Assembly: GCF_003122215.1 (NCBI RefSeq)
Contig: NZ_QEYD01000002.1
Location: forward strand, 124,001 to 188,000
DNA length: 64,000 nt
Source: Pararhodobacter marinus
GTDB lineage: Bacteria > Pseudomonadota > Alphaproteobacteria > Rhodobacterales > Rhodobacteraceae
Direction: 5' to 3'
This document shows, piece after piece, positions 44,247 to 51,913 of the stretch (positions are counted from its first letter, which is position 1; each line of letters opens with the position of its first letter). A model generated the notes under the pieces. That model was not told the origin of the DNA and ran no database searches. It saw nothing but the letters and a program-made list of their open reading frames with translations. The position numbers and the translations under genes are program-made.

Positions 44247-45509
44247 ATGTCCCATCCCTATAACGACCAGCCCGACAGCGCCTTCTGGCGCCGCGCCATC
44301 GGCGACCGGATGCCGCACGAGATCGGCGACTGGTACACCAAGCGCTTCTCGCTCGACGGCAAACGCATCGCCACGGCGGGAAGCTGCTTTGCCCAGCATC
44401 TGGGGCGCCAGCTGCGCAATGCGGGGTTCGATTACGTCGATTGCGAATTGCCGCCCACCGGCCTGCCCGAAAGCGATTATCTCGACTGGGGCTACAAGAT
44501 GTATTCGGCGCGCTACGGCAACGTCTACACTTCGCGCCAGCTCGTGCAGCTTCTGGACCGCGCCACCGGGATCTTCGACCCGGTCGAGGATTACTGGGAG
44601 CGCGATGGCGGCGTGGTCGACCCGTTCCGCCCGACGATCGAGCCCGAACCCTTCGGCTCGGTCGAGGAATTGCGCGCCCTGCGCGAGGATCATCTTGCGG
44701 CCACGGCCGAGGTCTTCCGCACCGCCGATGTGCTCGTCTTCACCATGGGCCTGACCGAGGCGTGGCTGTCGAAGAAGGACGGCGCCTGCTTCCCGCTCTG
44801 CCCCGGCACGGCGGGCGGCACCTATGATCCCGACCGTCACTTCCTGCAGAACCTCGGCTCGGCCGACGTCCGCGCGGATATGGAGGCCTTTCTGGCCAAG
44901 GTCAGACGCATCAATCCCCGGCTGGAAATCCTGCTGACCGTCTCGCCGGTGTCGATGATGGCCACGGCGACGCCACAGCAGGTCTCGGTCGCCACGGTCT
45001 ATACCAAGTCGGTGTTGCGCGCCGTTGCGGGCGAGCTCTACGCGGCGCACGACCATATCGATTATTTCCCGTCCTATGACATGGTCGTCGGGCCCGCTGC
45101 GCGCGGCGCGTTCTTCAAGGAAGGGATGCGCGAGGTCGCGCCCGAGGGCGTGGCCTATGTGATGAGCCATTTCCTGTCCGAGCACCGCCCGCCCGGCGCG
45201 GGCGAGGCCCCGGCCGCTCCGGTCCGGCCGGAAGCCGCGCCCGACATCGCGCCCCGGATGGCACCGCGTCAGGCCCCGCACCAGCCTTCTGGGGGGGCCG
45301 ACCGTCCGACGCCGGCACCAACGACGGCTCCGGCCGCGCCCCAAGGTCAGAAACCCGCCGCCCGGCCCGTGCCCTCCCGTCCCGCTCCCGCGCGCCCGGC
45401 TCCCGCGCGATCCGCGCCGGTCGATCTGTCGGGCATCGATCCCGACGAAGACGACATCAAGTGCGACGAGGAACTGCTCAACACCTTCGGCAAGCCGGGC
45501 AAGGGGTGA
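44247..45509 (+). CDS. GSCFA family protein with Pro/Ala-rich linker and conserved tail, pair A
   Basis: A 420-residue protein. The GSCFA signature appears as ATAGSCFAQHLGRQLR (about residue 44), then YSARYGNVYTSRQL, FTMGLTEAWLSKKDGACFPLCPGT and LLTVSPVSMMATAT, all typical of this SGNH-clan family. After residue 310 comes a linker of about 85 residues rich in Pro, Ala and Arg, and then DDIKCDEELLNTFGKP. The same IKCDEELL tail ends the paralog at 45591, although the linkers differ. Probably an acyl/acetyl-transferring or hydrolysing enzyme working with the SGNH-like protein encoded upstream. Confidence 0.85.
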   Translation: MSHPYNDQPDSAFWRRAIGDRMPHEIGDWYTKRFSLDGKRIATAGSCFAQHLGRQLRNAGFDYVDCELPPTGLPESDYLDWGYKMYSARYGNVYTSRQLVQLLDRATGIFDPVEDYWERDGGVVDPFRPTIEPEPFGSVEELRALREDHLAATAEVFRTADVLVFTMGLTEAWLSKKDGACFPLCPGTAGGTYDPDRHFLQNLGSADVRADMEAFLAKVRRINPRLEILLTVSPVSMMATATPQQVSVATVYTKSVLRAVAGELYAAHDHIDYFPSYDMVVGPAARGAFFKEGMREVAPEGVAYVMSHFLSEHRPPGAGEAPAAPVRPEAAPDIAPRMAPRQAPHQPSGGADRPTPAPTTAPAAPQGQKPAARPVPSRPAPARPAPARSAPVDLSGIDPDEDDIKCDEELLNTFGKPGKG

Positions 45510-45590
45510 CGAGGTCCAATTTTCGCGGTCGTCCTTGGCGCCGGTTCTCGAAGCCATGACCGCAACAGTGTTCAGTCGATTGGAAACTGC

Positions 45591-46688
45591 ATGGAACACC
45601 CTTATCGCAGTCAGCCGGCAAAAGCCTTCTGGAAACGAACGGTTCCGGCCTATCACCCGCTCGAGGTTCCGGACTGGTACACGCGACGCTTTTCGATAGA
45701 CGGCGCCCGGATTGCTACAGCGGGAAGCTGTTTTGCACAGCATATCGGTCGCAACCTACGCGAAAAAGGATTCGCATACTTGGACGCCGAGCCCGCTCCG
45801 GCCCAAGTGTCGCCTGCGCTTGCGTCGGAATACGGCTACGGAATGTACTCGGCTCGGTACGGCAACATCTATACCGCGCGACAATTGCTCCAGTTGCTCC
45901 AGCGTGCGAATGGGACGTTCAGACCGACCGAAGATTACTGGATCAAGGGCGATGGCGTAGTCGATCCATTTCGTCCCACGATCGAACCAGAACCCTTCGG
46001 TTCGGTCGAAGAATTAAGGGCTGTTCGAGCAGGCCATCTGGATTGTGTATCCGGACTGCTGCGCGACGCGGATGTCTTTGTTTTTACGCTCGGCTTAACC
46101 GAAGCGTGGCTTTCGAAAACCGACGGTGCCTGCTATCCGCTTTGCCCAGGCACGGTTGCGGGGGTCTTCGACGAGACGGTGCATGCCTTCCGCAACCTGG
46201 ATTACACCGAAGTGCGTGCTGATATGGAAGCCTTCATCGCGGGCGTGCGTGACATCAATCCCAAGCTGCGCTTTCTGCTGACCGTGAGCCCGGTTCCACT
46301 GGCCGCGACAGCGACCGACACTCAGGTGGCCGTTGCCACAGCCTATTCCAAATCGGTTCTGCGAGCGGTGGCAGGCGATCTTGTGGCGGCGCATGAGTTC
46401 ATCGATTATTTCCCGTCATTCGAAATCATTACCTCGCCTTTCATGCGTGGGTATTTCTTCCAGCCCGACGGCCGCGAAATCCTGCCTCGTGGGGTCGAAC
46501 ATGTCATGTCGGTCTTTTTCGAACAGCATCCGGTTCCTGGCGGCAAAGCATCGGTGGCGACAGGATCCGCTGCCAGCGATGCCGATCAGGCGTCTTTCGA
46601 GCGCGACATGACCGCCGACGAGGTACGGGAAAAAATCAAATGCGACGAAGAACTTCTGAGCGCCTTCGCCCCGGAGAGAAACGCATGA
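45591..46688 (+). CDS. GSCFA family protein, pair B (lower G+C paralog)
   Basis: A 365-residue paralog of the previous protein: ATAGSCFAQHIGRNLR, MYSARYGNIYTARQL, FTLGLTEAWLSKTDGACYPLCPGT and LLTVSPVPLAATAT match closely. It lacks the long Pro/Ala linker but keeps the tail IKCDEELLSAF. The DNA is different in character: the first 120 bases after 45600 are about 59% G+C against about 68% in the matching part of the neighbour. The stop shares ATGA with the SGNH-like gene after it. Likely an acquired or long-diverged copy rather than a recent duplication. Confidence 0.85.
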   Translation: MEHPYRSQPAKAFWKRTVPAYHPLEVPDWYTRRFSIDGARIATAGSCFAQHIGRNLREKGFAYLDAEPAPAQVSPALASEYGYGMYSARYGNIYTARQLLQLLQRANGTFRPTEDYWIKGDGVVDPFRPTIEPEPFGSVEELRAVRAGHLDCVSGLLRDADVFVFTLGLTEAWLSKTDGACYPLCPGTVAGVFDETVHAFRNLDYTEVRADMEAFIAGVRDINPKLRFLLTVSPVPLAATATDTQVAVATAYSKSVLRAVAGDLVAAHEFIDYFPSFEIITSPFMRGYFFQPDGREILPRGVEHVMSVFFEQHPVPGGKASVATGSAASDADQASFERDMTADEVREKIKCDEELLSAFAPERNA

Positions 46689-47419
46689 AGATCTTGGTGA
46701 CGGGGGACTCGCATACCGGCGCATTGAACCTTGCCGTCAGGTCCATGAACGCTGGTGGCGAAATCCCGGACGGCATTTCCGTCAGCGTCCAGCCGGTAAG
46801 CGGAGGCGACAAGCTTCGCACAGAATTCTGGAGGGACGCGGGCGACCACGCCGAGATTACGGTGACGATGAAAAAGGACATCGGCGTCAAGCGCCTGCCG
46901 CCGGATCCAACCACGGACACGGTCGCATTCTGCATGCCGTTATGGCCGGCACGCGTGTTGCGTCCGCTGGTGGCTGGCAAGCATTCGGTCGCCGAAGACA
47001 TCCCCGGACGGCACGCGATATCCCGCTCGATGTTTCGCCGCATGGTGCTCGACGATCAGCATCACGTGCTAAGGCTGGCAGAATTCTTGCGCGATAGCGG
47101 TGTGCAGGTCATCGCCGTTTCGGCGCCGGGGCTGTTTCGCGATCACTACACCCTGCGTCAGGACGAACCGACACGCGTTCTCACCATGTTTCAGGACTAT
47201 CGTGCGATCATGCTCAAGGAACTTGAACGGCGGAAAGTGCCGGTCGTCAATATTCCGCCCGAGTGCCTTGATGACGAAGGGTTCATGCGGTCGGAATTCC
47301 GTCACGCTGACCCTAGGGACGAGCATCATGCAAATCCTGAGTTCGGAAAACTGATGATACGCGGGCTGCTGGAAATCGCTTCCTCCAACCCGCTCTTGCA
47401 AGCTGCCAATCGTTCTTAG
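46685..47419 (+). CDS. SGNH-hydrolase-like protein, pair B
   Basis: A 244-residue paralog of the 43496 protein, beginning MKILVTGDSHTGALN and ending with the DEHHANPEFGKLM block. The four-base overlap with the GSCFA gene fixes the start at 46685. Compared with pair A, the order of the two genes is reversed (GSCFA first), making a mirror-image arrangement across 43496-47419. Like its partner it has lower G+C than the surroundings. Function inferred only at the level of the SGNH fold. Confidence 0.75.
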   Translation: MKILVTGDSHTGALNLAVRSMNAGGEIPDGISVSVQPVSGGDKLRTEFWRDAGDHAEITVTMKKDIGVKRLPPDPTTDTVAFCMPLWPARVLRPLVAGKHSVAEDIPGRHAISRSMFRRMVLDDQHHVLRLAEFLRDSGVQVIAVSAPGLFRDHYTLRQDEPTRVLTMFQDYRAIMLKELERRKVPVVNIPPECLDDEGFMRSEFRHADPRDEHHANPEFGKLMIRGLLEIASSNPLLQAANRS

Positions 47420-47421
47420 GC

Positions 47422-48978
47422 TCAGAAATCCGTCGGCGCGCCGCCCTCTTCCTTGCGGCGCGCCACGAAGGCCTGCAATTCCTCGCGGATCGCCGGGTCC
47501 ATGGGCGGGGCCTCGAACGTGTCGACGATCCCGCGATAGATCCGGTGCGCGCGTTCGGGTGTCTCGACCGCGCCCGCCTGTGCCCAGGCCTCGTAATTGC
47601 GCCAGTCGCTGACCAGCGGATCGTAGAACGCCGTGGCATAGCGCGCCTGCGTATGCGCGCAGCCGAAGAAATGCCCGCCGGCGCCCACGTCGCGCACCGC
47701 GTCGAACGCGATGGACTCGGGGTCGGTCGCCACCAGGTCCGGCTCCATGTAGCGCTCGATCATCTGCAGCAACTCGCAATCCATCACGAATTTCTCGGGG
47801 CTGGCGATCAGCCCGCCCTCCAGCCAGCCGGCGGCGTGATAGACCATGTTCGACCCCGACTGCACCGCCGCCCAGAGCGAGTTCGACGTCTCCCACATCG
47901 CCTGCCCGTCGGGCACATTCGCGGTGCAGACCCCCGAAGAGCGCAGGGGCAATCCGTAGAACCGCGCCAGCTGCCCGGTGATCTGCGTCGCGCGCATGTA
48001 TTCGGGCGTGCCGAAAGCCGGCGCGCCCGAGCGCATGTCCACGTTCGAGGTAAAGGTGCCTATCCCCACCGGACAGCCCGGCGCCGCGTATTGCAGCAGC
48101 GCCACGGCGGCCAGTCCCTCGGCGATGGACAGCGCCACCGCGCCCGCCATCGTCACCGGCGCCATCGCGCCCGCCAGCGTGAAGGGCGTCACGATCACCG
48201 GCTGGCCGCGCCGCGCAAGGCGAAGCGCGCCGTCTATCATAGGGAAATCGTGCTTCAGCGGGCTGACCGAATTGATGTTGGTATACATCCGCGGCGCGGC
48301 CTCGAACTCGGCATGGCTGAGCCCGCCGGCGATGCGCACCATGTCCATCACGTCCTCGACCCGCTCGCGACCGAGGCTGTAGGCGTGGCAGACCTTGTCG
48401 GTCAGGGTGAGCTTCTCGTAGAGGCAGTCGAGATGGCGCACCGACGGGTGGATGTCGATCGGCTCGACCGGGTAGCCGCCGGCGATATGGATGCAGTTGA
48501 ACGCCTGCGTCAGCATCATGAATTCGCGGAACGTGGCGAAATCGCCGGGCCGCTTGCCGCGCACCAGGTCCCAGGCATTCGGCGGGCTCGAGACATTGAC
48601 GAAGGCCATGTAGCCATCGCCGATGGTCACCTGCCGGGCGGGATTGCGCGGGGTGATGGTGAACGAGGCGGGGGCACGGCCCACCATCTCCATGACGAAA
48701 TCGGCGTCCATCCGAACGTTCTGCCCGTCCACCCGGCATCCCGCGTCGCGCAGGATCGTCAGCGCCTCGTCATTGAGAAATTCGATGCCGATATCCGACA
48801 GGATGCGCATCGCGCCGGCATGGATCGCCTGCACGCCGGCCTCGTCCACCGGTTCGACCGGACGGTCGGTGTTGCGCGGTACCCGCCAGGGTCTCTGTTC
48901 CAGCTGAAACCCGCTCGCCCGCCGCGCATTGCCGCCCCGCCCGCCCTGCCGCGTCCTGCGGGCCACGCTGTCATCCAT
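47422..48978 (-). CDS. MttB-family (trimethylamine methyltransferase-like) corrinoid methyltransferase, non-pyrrolysine type
   Basis: A 518-residue protein of the MttB superfamily. The TIM-barrel pattern is seen in AGAMRILSDIGIEFLNDEAL, FTITPRNPARQVTIG, PIDIHPSVRHLDCLYEKLT, PVIVTPFTLAGAMAPVTMAGA and VGIGTFTSNVDMRSGAPAFGTPEYMRA. There is no in-frame amber codon, so it is not the pyrrolysine enzyme; relatives of this kind demethylate glycine betaine, carnitine or proline betaine. The start at 48978 has ACGGAGG just upstream, better than an upstream ATG at 49023. No corrinoid protein gene is visible alongside. Confidence 0.85.
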   Translation of the reverse strand: MDDSVARRTRQGGRGGNARRASGFQLEQRPWRVPRNTDRPVEPVDEAGVQAIHAGAMRILSDIGIEFLNDEALTILRDAGCRVDGQNVRMDADFVMEMVGRAPASFTITPRNPARQVTIGDGYMAFVNVSSPPNAWDLVRGKRPGDFATFREFMMLTQAFNCIHIAGGYPVEPIDIHPSVRHLDCLYEKLTLTDKVCHAYSLGRERVEDVMDMVRIAGGLSHAEFEAAPRMYTNINSVSPLKHDFPMIDGALRLARRGQPVIVTPFTLAGAMAPVTMAGAVALSIAEGLAAVALLQYAAPGCPVGIGTFTSNVDMRSGAPAFGTPEYMRATQITGQLARFYGLPLRSSGVCTANVPDGQAMWETSNSLWAAVQSGSNMVYHAAGWLEGGLIASPEKFVMDCELLQMIERYMEPDLVATDPESIAFDAVRDVGAGGHFFGCAHTQARYATAFYDPLVSDWRNYEAWAQAGAVETPERAHRIYRGIVDTFEAPPMDPAIREELQAFVARRKEEGGAPTDF

Positions 48979-49195
48979 CGGCGCCTCCGTCTGTCCGGTG
49001 AAAAGCCTAGAGCGCTCCGGCATACGGCGGCAATGCGAGAGAAGTCAGCGCTAGGTGGCGCGAAGTGACGGGCGCTTACGTCGCGGGCGCTGCGCAGCCG
49101 GGCCCTTGGCCCGCGCGAGAGCATCTGCACCGTCCCGGACCCTCCCGCAGGAGAGCCATGGTTCAAGGATGCCGCCTTCACACCGTGTCAACCCG

Positions 49196-49266
49196 GCGCA
49201 TCTTTACGCCGGAAATATCCTCGGGGGTGAATTGGCCGCAAGGCCAAGAGGGGGCAGACAGCCCCC
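49196..49266 (+). repeat. interspersed hairpin repeat, type A copy 2
   Basis: GCGCATCTTTACGCC, AAATATCCTCGGGGG, a TTGGCC/GGCCAA hairpin and a GGGGGCAGACAGCCCCC hairpin, all in the same order as at 31783. It lies between the regulator gene (3' end) and the MttB-family gene (5' side). Confidence 0.65.
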
Positions 49267-49275
49267 TCGACCCGC

Positions 49276-50112
49276 TCACCGCACCTCCAGCGCCCGGACC
49301 CAGCGCGCCGCGTCATGCGCGTGGATCTCGGCATGGCGGATATGCCGGTCGAAGCCCTGCGCCAGATCGCGGATCAGCGGTTTCGAGCGCACCAGCATGT
49401 AGGTATCGCCGGTATAGACCGCCGCGCGGGTATAGCCGAACACGGTCATCGGCGCGGCGAACCGCTTGCGGCCGTCGAACAGATACATGCGGAAGGCCGG
49501 GTAGAGCTCATCGAGCGTCGCGGCGATATGCGCCAGTTGCTGCGCGCGGGCTTCGGCGTCGAGTCCGGTCCAGATGCCCGCGCCTTGCGCGAAGATCTCA
49601 AGCGTTTGCAACGGCATGCACAGCTCGATATCGCTTTCGGGCATGCGCGAGAAATGCAGCCTGCGGTCGGTCTGGCTTTGCAGCCTGCGGCGTTCCTGCT
49701 CGTTCGACGCGGCCTGGTAGGCGATCACCTCGGGCGTGCGCATCAGGTCGGGCAGCCAGGCGGGGACGTAGCGCACCTTCTGGCCGCTGGCTTCGTGGTG
49801 CCAGCGCTCCATCGCCGTGCGGTTCTCCGCATCGAGCGCCTGCTCGGTCTCGACCGCGCCCAGCACCTGCATCGAGCGCCCCGGTTCGTCGCTGAGGCCC
49901 AGAAGCCAGTCGGCCGATACCCGGAACCGCGCGGCCAGCGCCAGCAGGGTCTCGGCCCGGGGCAGGCGGGGGTTCTGGCCGGAAACCAGTTGCGACAGCG
50001 CCGAGCGGTCGATGCCGATCTCGGCGGCGAAGGCGGTCTGCGACAGGCCCGAGCGCGCCTGCACATCGGCCAGCCGCTTGCGGAAGGCGGCGGCGGTCTC
50101 GCGTTTGTCCAT
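49276..50112 (-). CDS. XRE-family transcriptional regulator with C-terminal sensor-like domain
   Basis: A 278-residue protein. The N-terminal helix-turn-helix (FRKRLADVQARSGLSQTAFAAEIGIDRSALSQLVSGQNPRLP) belongs to the XRE class. The remaining 180 residues form a domain of unknown ligand, with YPAFRMYLFDGRKRFAAPMTVFGYTRAAVYTGDTYMLV near the end. The start at 50112 follows family length; a longer frame would cover the promoter. It is divergent from the desaturase operon with an inverted repeat in the gap, so it is likely autoregulated and may control that operon. Confidence 0.82.
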   Translation of the reverse strand: MDKRETAAAFRKRLADVQARSGLSQTAFAAEIGIDRSALSQLVSGQNPRLPRAETLLALAARFRVSADWLLGLSDEPGRSMQVLGAVETEQALDAENRTAMERWHHEASGQKVRYVPAWLPDLMRTPEVIAYQAASNEQERRRLQSQTDRRLHFSRMPESDIELCMPLQTLEIFAQGAGIWTGLDAEARAQQLAHIAATLDELYPAFRMYLFDGRKRFAAPMTVFGYTRAAVYTGDTYMLVRSKPLIRDLAQGFDRHIRHAEIHAHDAARWVRALEVR

Positions 50113-50127
50113 GGCTTCCCCGGGGTT

Positions 50128-50168
50128 ATCTGTCGCTTTCAGTAAACAGATGTGACTTGATGCGTCAA
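50128..50168 (-). promoter_or_regulatory. promoter and inverted-repeat operator of the XRE gene
   Basis: On the minus strand TTGACG (50168-50163) and TTTACT (50146-50141) with a 16-base gap resemble -35 and -10 elements. ATCTGT (50128-50133) and ACAGAT (50146-50151) form an inverted repeat around the -10, a layout typical of autorepression. Confidence 0.4.
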
Positions 50169-50255
50169 TCGCGGCCCATACTGACGTGCAAACGCGCGTT
50201 GCCGTGCGCGTCAAAACGCTCACACTGGCGGCATTCTTTCATGACGGGAGACAGG

Positions 50256-51161
50256 ATGCGCCGGGCATTGCGCCTTGAATGGCCGACATTGGGGCTGATC
50301 GCCTTTTGCTACGGCGCGTGGCTCGGGGCCGGTTTCTGGCTCTATCCGCGCGCCCCCCTCGCGGCGCTGGCGGTGATGGCGCTGATGACGGCGCTGCATT
50401 CCTCGCTGGTGCACGAATGCCTGCACGGCCATCCCACGCGCCACCGGCTGATCAACGAGGCGCTGGTCACGCTGCCCCTGTCGCTGGTCTATCCGTTCCG
50501 TCGGTACCGCGCGCTGCATCTGGCGCATCATCACGACACAAGGCTGACCGATCCGCTGGACGATCCCGAAAGCTATTATCGCGAGCGCTGGCTTTACCGG
50601 GCGCTTCCGGCGGTTCTGCGCGGGCTGTTGCGGGCCAACAATACGCTGACGGGGCGGGTCGTGATCGGTCCCTGGCTGGCGGCGATCGGGTTTCTGGGCG
50701 CCGAGGCGCGGCTCTTGCGCCAGAATGCCTGGGGGGTGCGGCTTGCCTGGGGGCTGCATTTGCCGGCGATGCTGGCGGTGCTGATCGCGGTCCAGGCGAT
50801 GGGGATCCCGTTGTGGCTCTACCTTCTGGCGGTCTGCTGGCCGGGGCTGTCGCTGATCGCGCTGAGAACCTTTGCTGAGCATCAATGGCACGAGGCGCCT
50901 GAGGGCCGGACCATCATCGTCGAGCGCTCTCCGCTCGCCTGGCTCTATCTCAACAACAACCTGCATATCGTCCATCACCGCCATCCCTCGACGCCATGGT
51001 ACGCGCTGCCGGCGCTCTACCGGTCGCGGCGCACGGAATGGCAGGCGCTGAACAAGGGTTACGTCTTTCCGCACTACTGGGCATTGTGGCGCCAGTGGGG
51101 GCTGCGGGCGAAAGAGCCCGTCGCCCATCCTGTCCTGAGACGCGAGCCCGAGACTTCATGA
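50256..51161 (+). CDS. membrane fatty-acid desaturase-like di-iron protein
   Basis: A 301-residue membrane protein with four or more hydrophobic helices and the eight-His motif set of membrane desaturases/hydroxylases: HECLHGH, HLAHHHD and HIVHHRHP, which bind two irons. Start at 50256 (MRRALRLEWP) has GGGAG just upstream; 50241 is an alternative. It overlaps the PhnD-like gene by four bases. Although annotated as a lipid desaturase in general, its operon (PhnD-like protein and DMGDH-like flavoprotein) suggests an oxygenase acting on an N-methylated or similar small molecule. Confidence 0.8.
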   Translation: MRRALRLEWPTLGLIAFCYGAWLGAGFWLYPRAPLAALAVMALMTALHSSLVHECLHGHPTRHRLINEALVTLPLSLVYPFRRYRALHLAHHHDTRLTDPLDDPESYYRERWLYRALPAVLRGLLRANNTLTGRVVIGPWLAAIGFLGAEARLLRQNAWGVRLAWGLHLPAMLAVLIAVQAMGIPLWLYLLAVCWPGLSLIALRTFAEHQWHEAPEGRTIIVERSPLAWLYLNNNLHIVHHRHPSTPWYALPALYRSRRTEWQALNKGYVFPHYWALWRQWGLRAKEPVAHPVLRREPETS

Positions 51162-51898
51162 CCCAGACGACACCGCTTGCCAGCCTGCCGATGTATGACT
51201 GGCCCGAGGTTCACGCCGAAACCGATGCCCAATGGCAGGCCCTGCGTGCCGCCATGGCCTGCGTCGACCTGCCCGAAACGCTGACCCGTCCCGATACCGG
51301 GCCCTACAAGCTCAACGATCACTGGCGCGATCCGGCGCTGGTGTTCAGCCAGTGTTGCTGGGGGCCGCTGGATGCGGGGATGATCGGCTTCCTGATCCCG
51401 CTGGCGCAGCCCGATTACGGCGCCTGGCCCGGCGGGCGCGGGCCGTTCTATCGCTCTGCCATGGTGGTCCGCAAAGGCGAGGGCGCTCCGGCGCCGCTGC
51501 CGTCGGGGTCAGCGGCGGAATTGCCGGACGGGGCGCTGAAGGGCCGGCGCTTTGCCTATAACGATACCGAGTCGCTGTCGGGCTACCGCGGCCTTGCCGC
51601 CGATCTGGGCGCCGATCCCGCGACGCTTGCGGCGCAGGCGATCCTGTCGGGCGGGCACCGCAATTCGGTACGCATGGTCGCGCAGCACGAGGCCGACATT
51701 GCCGTGATCGACTGCCGCTCCTGGGCGCTCGCGCAGCGATTCGAGCCCGAGGCGGCGTCGCGGCTCGAGGTGATCGGCTGGACCGGCGAACAGCCCGGCA
51801 TCGCCTATGTCACCAGCCGCGCCACCGAGGCCTCGGCGGTGACGGCCATGCGCGAAGGTCTGCTGGCTGCCGGGTGTCACCCGGTGGCGCCACGCTGA
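51158..51898 (+). CDS. PhnD/SsuA-like periplasmic-binding-fold protein without signal peptide
   Basis: A 246-residue protein resembling phosphonate-type solute-binding proteins: SLPMYDWPEV near the start, LKGRRFAYNDTESLSGYRGLAADLG, LSGGHRNSVRMVAQHEADIAVIDCRSW and a final TSRATEASAVTAMREGL. No signal peptide or transporter genes accompany it, so it may act in the cytoplasm as a binding or sensing protein. The start shares ATGA with the desaturase stop. It is followed 15 bases later by the DMGDH-like gene. The role in the operon is unknown. Confidence 0.75.
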   Translation: MTQTTPLASLPMYDWPEVHAETDAQWQALRAAMACVDLPETLTRPDTGPYKLNDHWRDPALVFSQCCWGPLDAGMIGFLIPLAQPDYGAWPGGRGPFYRSAMVVRKGEGAPAPLPSGSAAELPDGALKGRRFAYNDTESLSGYRGLAADLGADPATLAAQAILSGGHRNSVRMVAQHEADIAVIDCRSWALAQRFEPEAASRLEVIGWTGEQPGIAYVTSRATEASAVTAMREGLLAAGCHPVAPR

Positions 51899-51913
51899 AC
51901 GAAGGGAAACGGG

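Noticed and set aside
47422-48978. MttB-family gene as a pyrrolysine-containing trimethylamine methyltransferase
   Set aside because: The reading frame has no internal amber codon and the protein is complete without one.
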